A stretch of 64,000 nt of DNA from the NCBI GenBank assembly GCA_947503895.1, contig CANNFT010000011.1, forward strand, positions 146,143 to 210,142, given 5' to 3'. The notes beneath the pieces are model-generated. The model saw nothing but the letters and a program-made list of their open reading frames with translations. It ran no database searches and was not told the DNA's origin. Numbering within the stretch: the first letter of the stretch is position 1; the number at the start of each line of letters is the position of its first letter. This DNA is from an uncultured Saccharospirillaceae bacterium (GTDB lineage: Bacteria; Pseudomonadota; Gammaproteobacteria; Pseudomonadales; Oceanobacteraceae). Below, one piece after another: positions 62,381 to 64,000 of this stretch. The position numbers were made by a program, and so were the translations under genes.

Positions 62381-63676
62381 ATGACAGCGGCACTAATAAA
62401 CGACCTTAAAGCGCGTGGCTTGTTCAACGACTGCACGGGTGAAGCAGACCTAGTGGAAAAGATGGACGCAGGTTGCACCACCTTATATTGCGGGTTTGAT
62501 CCTACCGCTGACAGCCTACACATAGGCAGTCTCGTGCCACTGTTAACCCTTAAACGATTTCAGCTAGCGGGCCATAAACCGCTGGCACTAGTGGGTGGCG
62601 CTACGGGATTGATCGGTGACCCAAGCTTTAAAGCTGCAGAGCGAAAACTCAATGGCCCAGAAGTGGTCGCGAGTTGGGTCAGCAAATTAAAATCGCAGGT
62701 AAGCCGATTCATCGATTTTGATTGTGGTGAAAACAGTGCTGAAGTGGTCAACAACCTAGACTGGACGGAAAATCTAAGCACACTCGACTTCTTGCGGGAT
62801 ATTGGCAAACACTTCTCTGTTAACCAGATGATCCAAAAAGAGTCGGTCAAGCAGCGACTGGACCGTGAAGGCGCAGGCATCTCGTTTACCGAGTTCACCT
62901 ATATGATCCTCCAAAGTTATGACTTTGCAGAATTGAATCGTCGCCATAACTGCACACTGCAAATAGGCGGGTCGGATCAGTGGGGGAATATCACCGGTGG
63001 GACAGAGCTGACTCGCCGCATGAATGGTAACCAGGTGTTTGGACTGACGCTGCCTTTAGTCACAAAATCTGACGGCACCAAATTTGGGAAAACAGAAAGC
63101 GGTACGATCTGGTTAGATCCATTAAAAACATCGCCTTATGCTTTCTATCAGTTCTGGATCAACACGGCTGATGCTGATGTATACAAATTCCTGCGTTATT
63201 TCACCTTTTTATCGGTAGAAGAAATAGACGCGCTTGAAAAATCAGATGCAGAAATTGAAGGCAGAAAACAAGCTCAAGGCGTGCTCGCGAGTGAAGTCAC
63301 AAAACTCATTCATGGTGAAGAGGGATTGGCAGCGGCGGAGCGCATCAGTCAGGCATTGTTCTCTGGTGACACACAGCAACTGTCTGAAAATGACTTAGAG
63401 CAAATAAAACTCGACGGTTTACCGTCTAGTGACATTAATTCAGCTGATTTAATTGATCGTCCATTAACCCAGATATTATCTGAAGCAGGAATGGGTCAGG
63501 GAAAACAAGTTAAAGATGCATTGGGTAGAAATGCAGTCATTGTAAACGGAGTCGCACATGGAATGGACGCACTGATGAATGCTCCGACTATCTATAGTCA
63601 AGAAAACGCCCTGTTTGGTCGTTTTTTCATCACTAAATTAGGTAAAAAGAAATATCATCTGTTCGAACTAAGATAA
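62381..63676 (+). CDS. tyrS: Tyrosyl-tRNA synthetase
   Basis: Charges tRNA-Tyr. Class I motifs are HIGS (in DSLHIGSLVPLLTLKRFQ) and KFGKT (for KMSKS, in SDGTKFGKTESG). DQWGNITGG and an S4-like RNA-binding C-terminus (VKDALGRNAVIVNG) complete it. ATG 62381 (MTAALIND) is the likely start; an in-frame TTG at 62348 would add 11 residues. The KFGKS-type signature marks the long TyrS class rather than TyrZ. Its terminator overlaps the first promoter of the following array. Confidence 0.96.
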   Translation: MTAALINDLKARGLFNDCTGEADLVEKMDAGCTTLYCGFDPTADSLHIGSLVPLLTLKRFQLAGHKPLALVGGATGLIGDPSFKAAERKLNGPEVVASWVSKLKSQVSRFIDFDCGENSAEVVNNLDWTENLSTLDFLRDIGKHFSVNQMIQKESVKQRLDREGAGISFTEFTYMILQSYDFAELNRRHNCTLQIGGSDQWGNITGGTELTRRMNGNQVFGLTLPLVTKSDGTKFGKTESGTIWLDPLKTSPYAFYQFWINTADADVYKFLRYFTFLSVEEIDALEKSDAEIEGRKQAQGVLASEVTKLIHGEEGLAAAERISQALFSGDTQQLSENDLEQIKLDGLPSSDINSADLIDRPLTQILSEAGMGQGKQVKDALGRNAVIVNGVAHGMDALMNAPTIYSQENALFGRFFITKLGKKKYHLFELR

Positions 63677-64000
63677 CAGTTGACGTATAAAACAGAGTGC
63701 CTATAATGCGCGCCTTCCTTGAACGGGATGGCGCGTTTTTTCTTTTAGAAAGAACACAGTTCAAGGCTTTAATGATTCACCAGTTCAACTGAAAAACATT
63801 AAAGAAAACAAAGTGTTGACAGGCAATCGAAACACTGTAGAATGCGCCTCCGCTTCGAAGCAAAAGCAACGAAGCGCGACATGAAAAACGAAATGATTTT
63901 TAAAAATTACTTCAAAAAAACATGTTGACAATCAGATGCGAATCATTAAAATACGCATCCCGCTTCGAGAGAAGCTACTGATTAGCCCGAGCGGCAATCA
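63677..64000 (+). promoter_or_regulatory. Three tandem promoters, probably of an rRNA operon outside the window
   Basis: P1: TTGACG 63680 / TATAAT 63702. P2: TTGACA 63816 / TAGAAT 63838. P3: TTGACA 63925 / TAAAAT 63947. Every spacer is 16 bp. Each -10 is followed by a C-rich stretch (GCGCGCCTTCC, GCGCCTCCGC, ACGCATCCCGC) like the discriminators of stringently controlled stable-RNA promoters. In Pseudomonas the gene after tyrS is 16S rRNA. Small hairpins follow P2 (63851-63876) and P3 (GCTTC-gaga-GAAGC, 63962-63975). No rRNA sequence is visible yet. Confidence 0.8.
63708..63741 (+). terminator. tyrS terminator overlapping a downstream promoter
   Basis: GCGCGCC pairs with GGCGCG(T) across a 15-nt loop and runs into T6. 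Its left arm starts immediately after a TATAAT box (63702-63707), so RNA from that promoter would start inside the stem and would not form the complete terminator. Confidence 0.75.

Noticed and set aside
1..64000. CRISPR array, prophage, IS element or tRNA genes
   Set aside because: No regularly spaced repeats, transposase or integrase motifs, terminal inverted repeats with target duplications, or cloverleaf-like sequences were seen in the read-through.

Overview
The window reads as chromosomal DNA of a free-living, probably marine, moderately AT-rich gammaproteobacterium near the Oceanospirillales/Pseudomonadales. The strongest clue is the right end: hemJ, argC, a coiled-coil DUF6776-type gene, a bactofilin, erpA, anmK, an M23 murein peptidase and tyrS stand just upstream of what looks like an rRNA promoter region, an order known from Pseudomonas and relatives. 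Secreted lipases, porins, FadL, a TonB receptor, sodium/proline and betaine uptake genes fit a heterotroph living on lipids and amino acids. The genus assignment is inference. No phage, insertion sequence, CRISPR array, tRNA or rRNA gene is visible.

Left part (1-20 kb): a 5'-truncated secreted M28 aminopeptidase, an IbpA-type small heat-shock gene with a sigma32-like promoter and a possible RNA thermometer, a 1.5-kb gap with an odd multi-frame-open block, a large exported choice-of-anchor B protein, a YtkA-like protein paired with a di-heme MauG-type peroxidase, a solute-binding protein, putP, a degenerate EAL protein, alanine dehydrogenase with a divergent Lrp/AsnC regulator, a highly expressed porin, an orphan betaine-type binding protein and a thiolase.

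Middle (20-34 kb): a lipid-handling island. A VolA-type surface lipase lipoprotein, a DUF1302 outer-membrane barrel and a DUF1329 periplasmic protein lie in a row, followed by a MalT-like LuxR regulator, an orphan receiver-domain protein, a LysR regulator and a divergent fadL. The region between thiolase and lipase holds several dyads, one matching the PsrA fatty-acid-regulator box.

34-52 kb: a NIT-like helical protein, a TonB-dependent receptor, an epimerase, plsC, an FMN-binding GltB-type oxidoreductase, a three-gene unit (PstS-like protein, porin, membrane GGDEF-EAL sensor), a PIN-PhoH ATPase, and a secreted calcium-type lipase divergent from a lipase-chaperone-like gene that lacks the usual Lif motif.

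52-64 kb: DoxX, hemL/hemJ with a CLC antiporter, the conserved argC-to-tyrS block (erpA has an IscR type-1-like site on its promoter), and three tandem promoters with 16-bp spacers pointing out of the window, presumably into an rRNA operon. The best candidates for new biology are the lipid island, the PstS/porin/c-di-GMP unit, the lipase-foldase pair and the YtkA/MauG pair.
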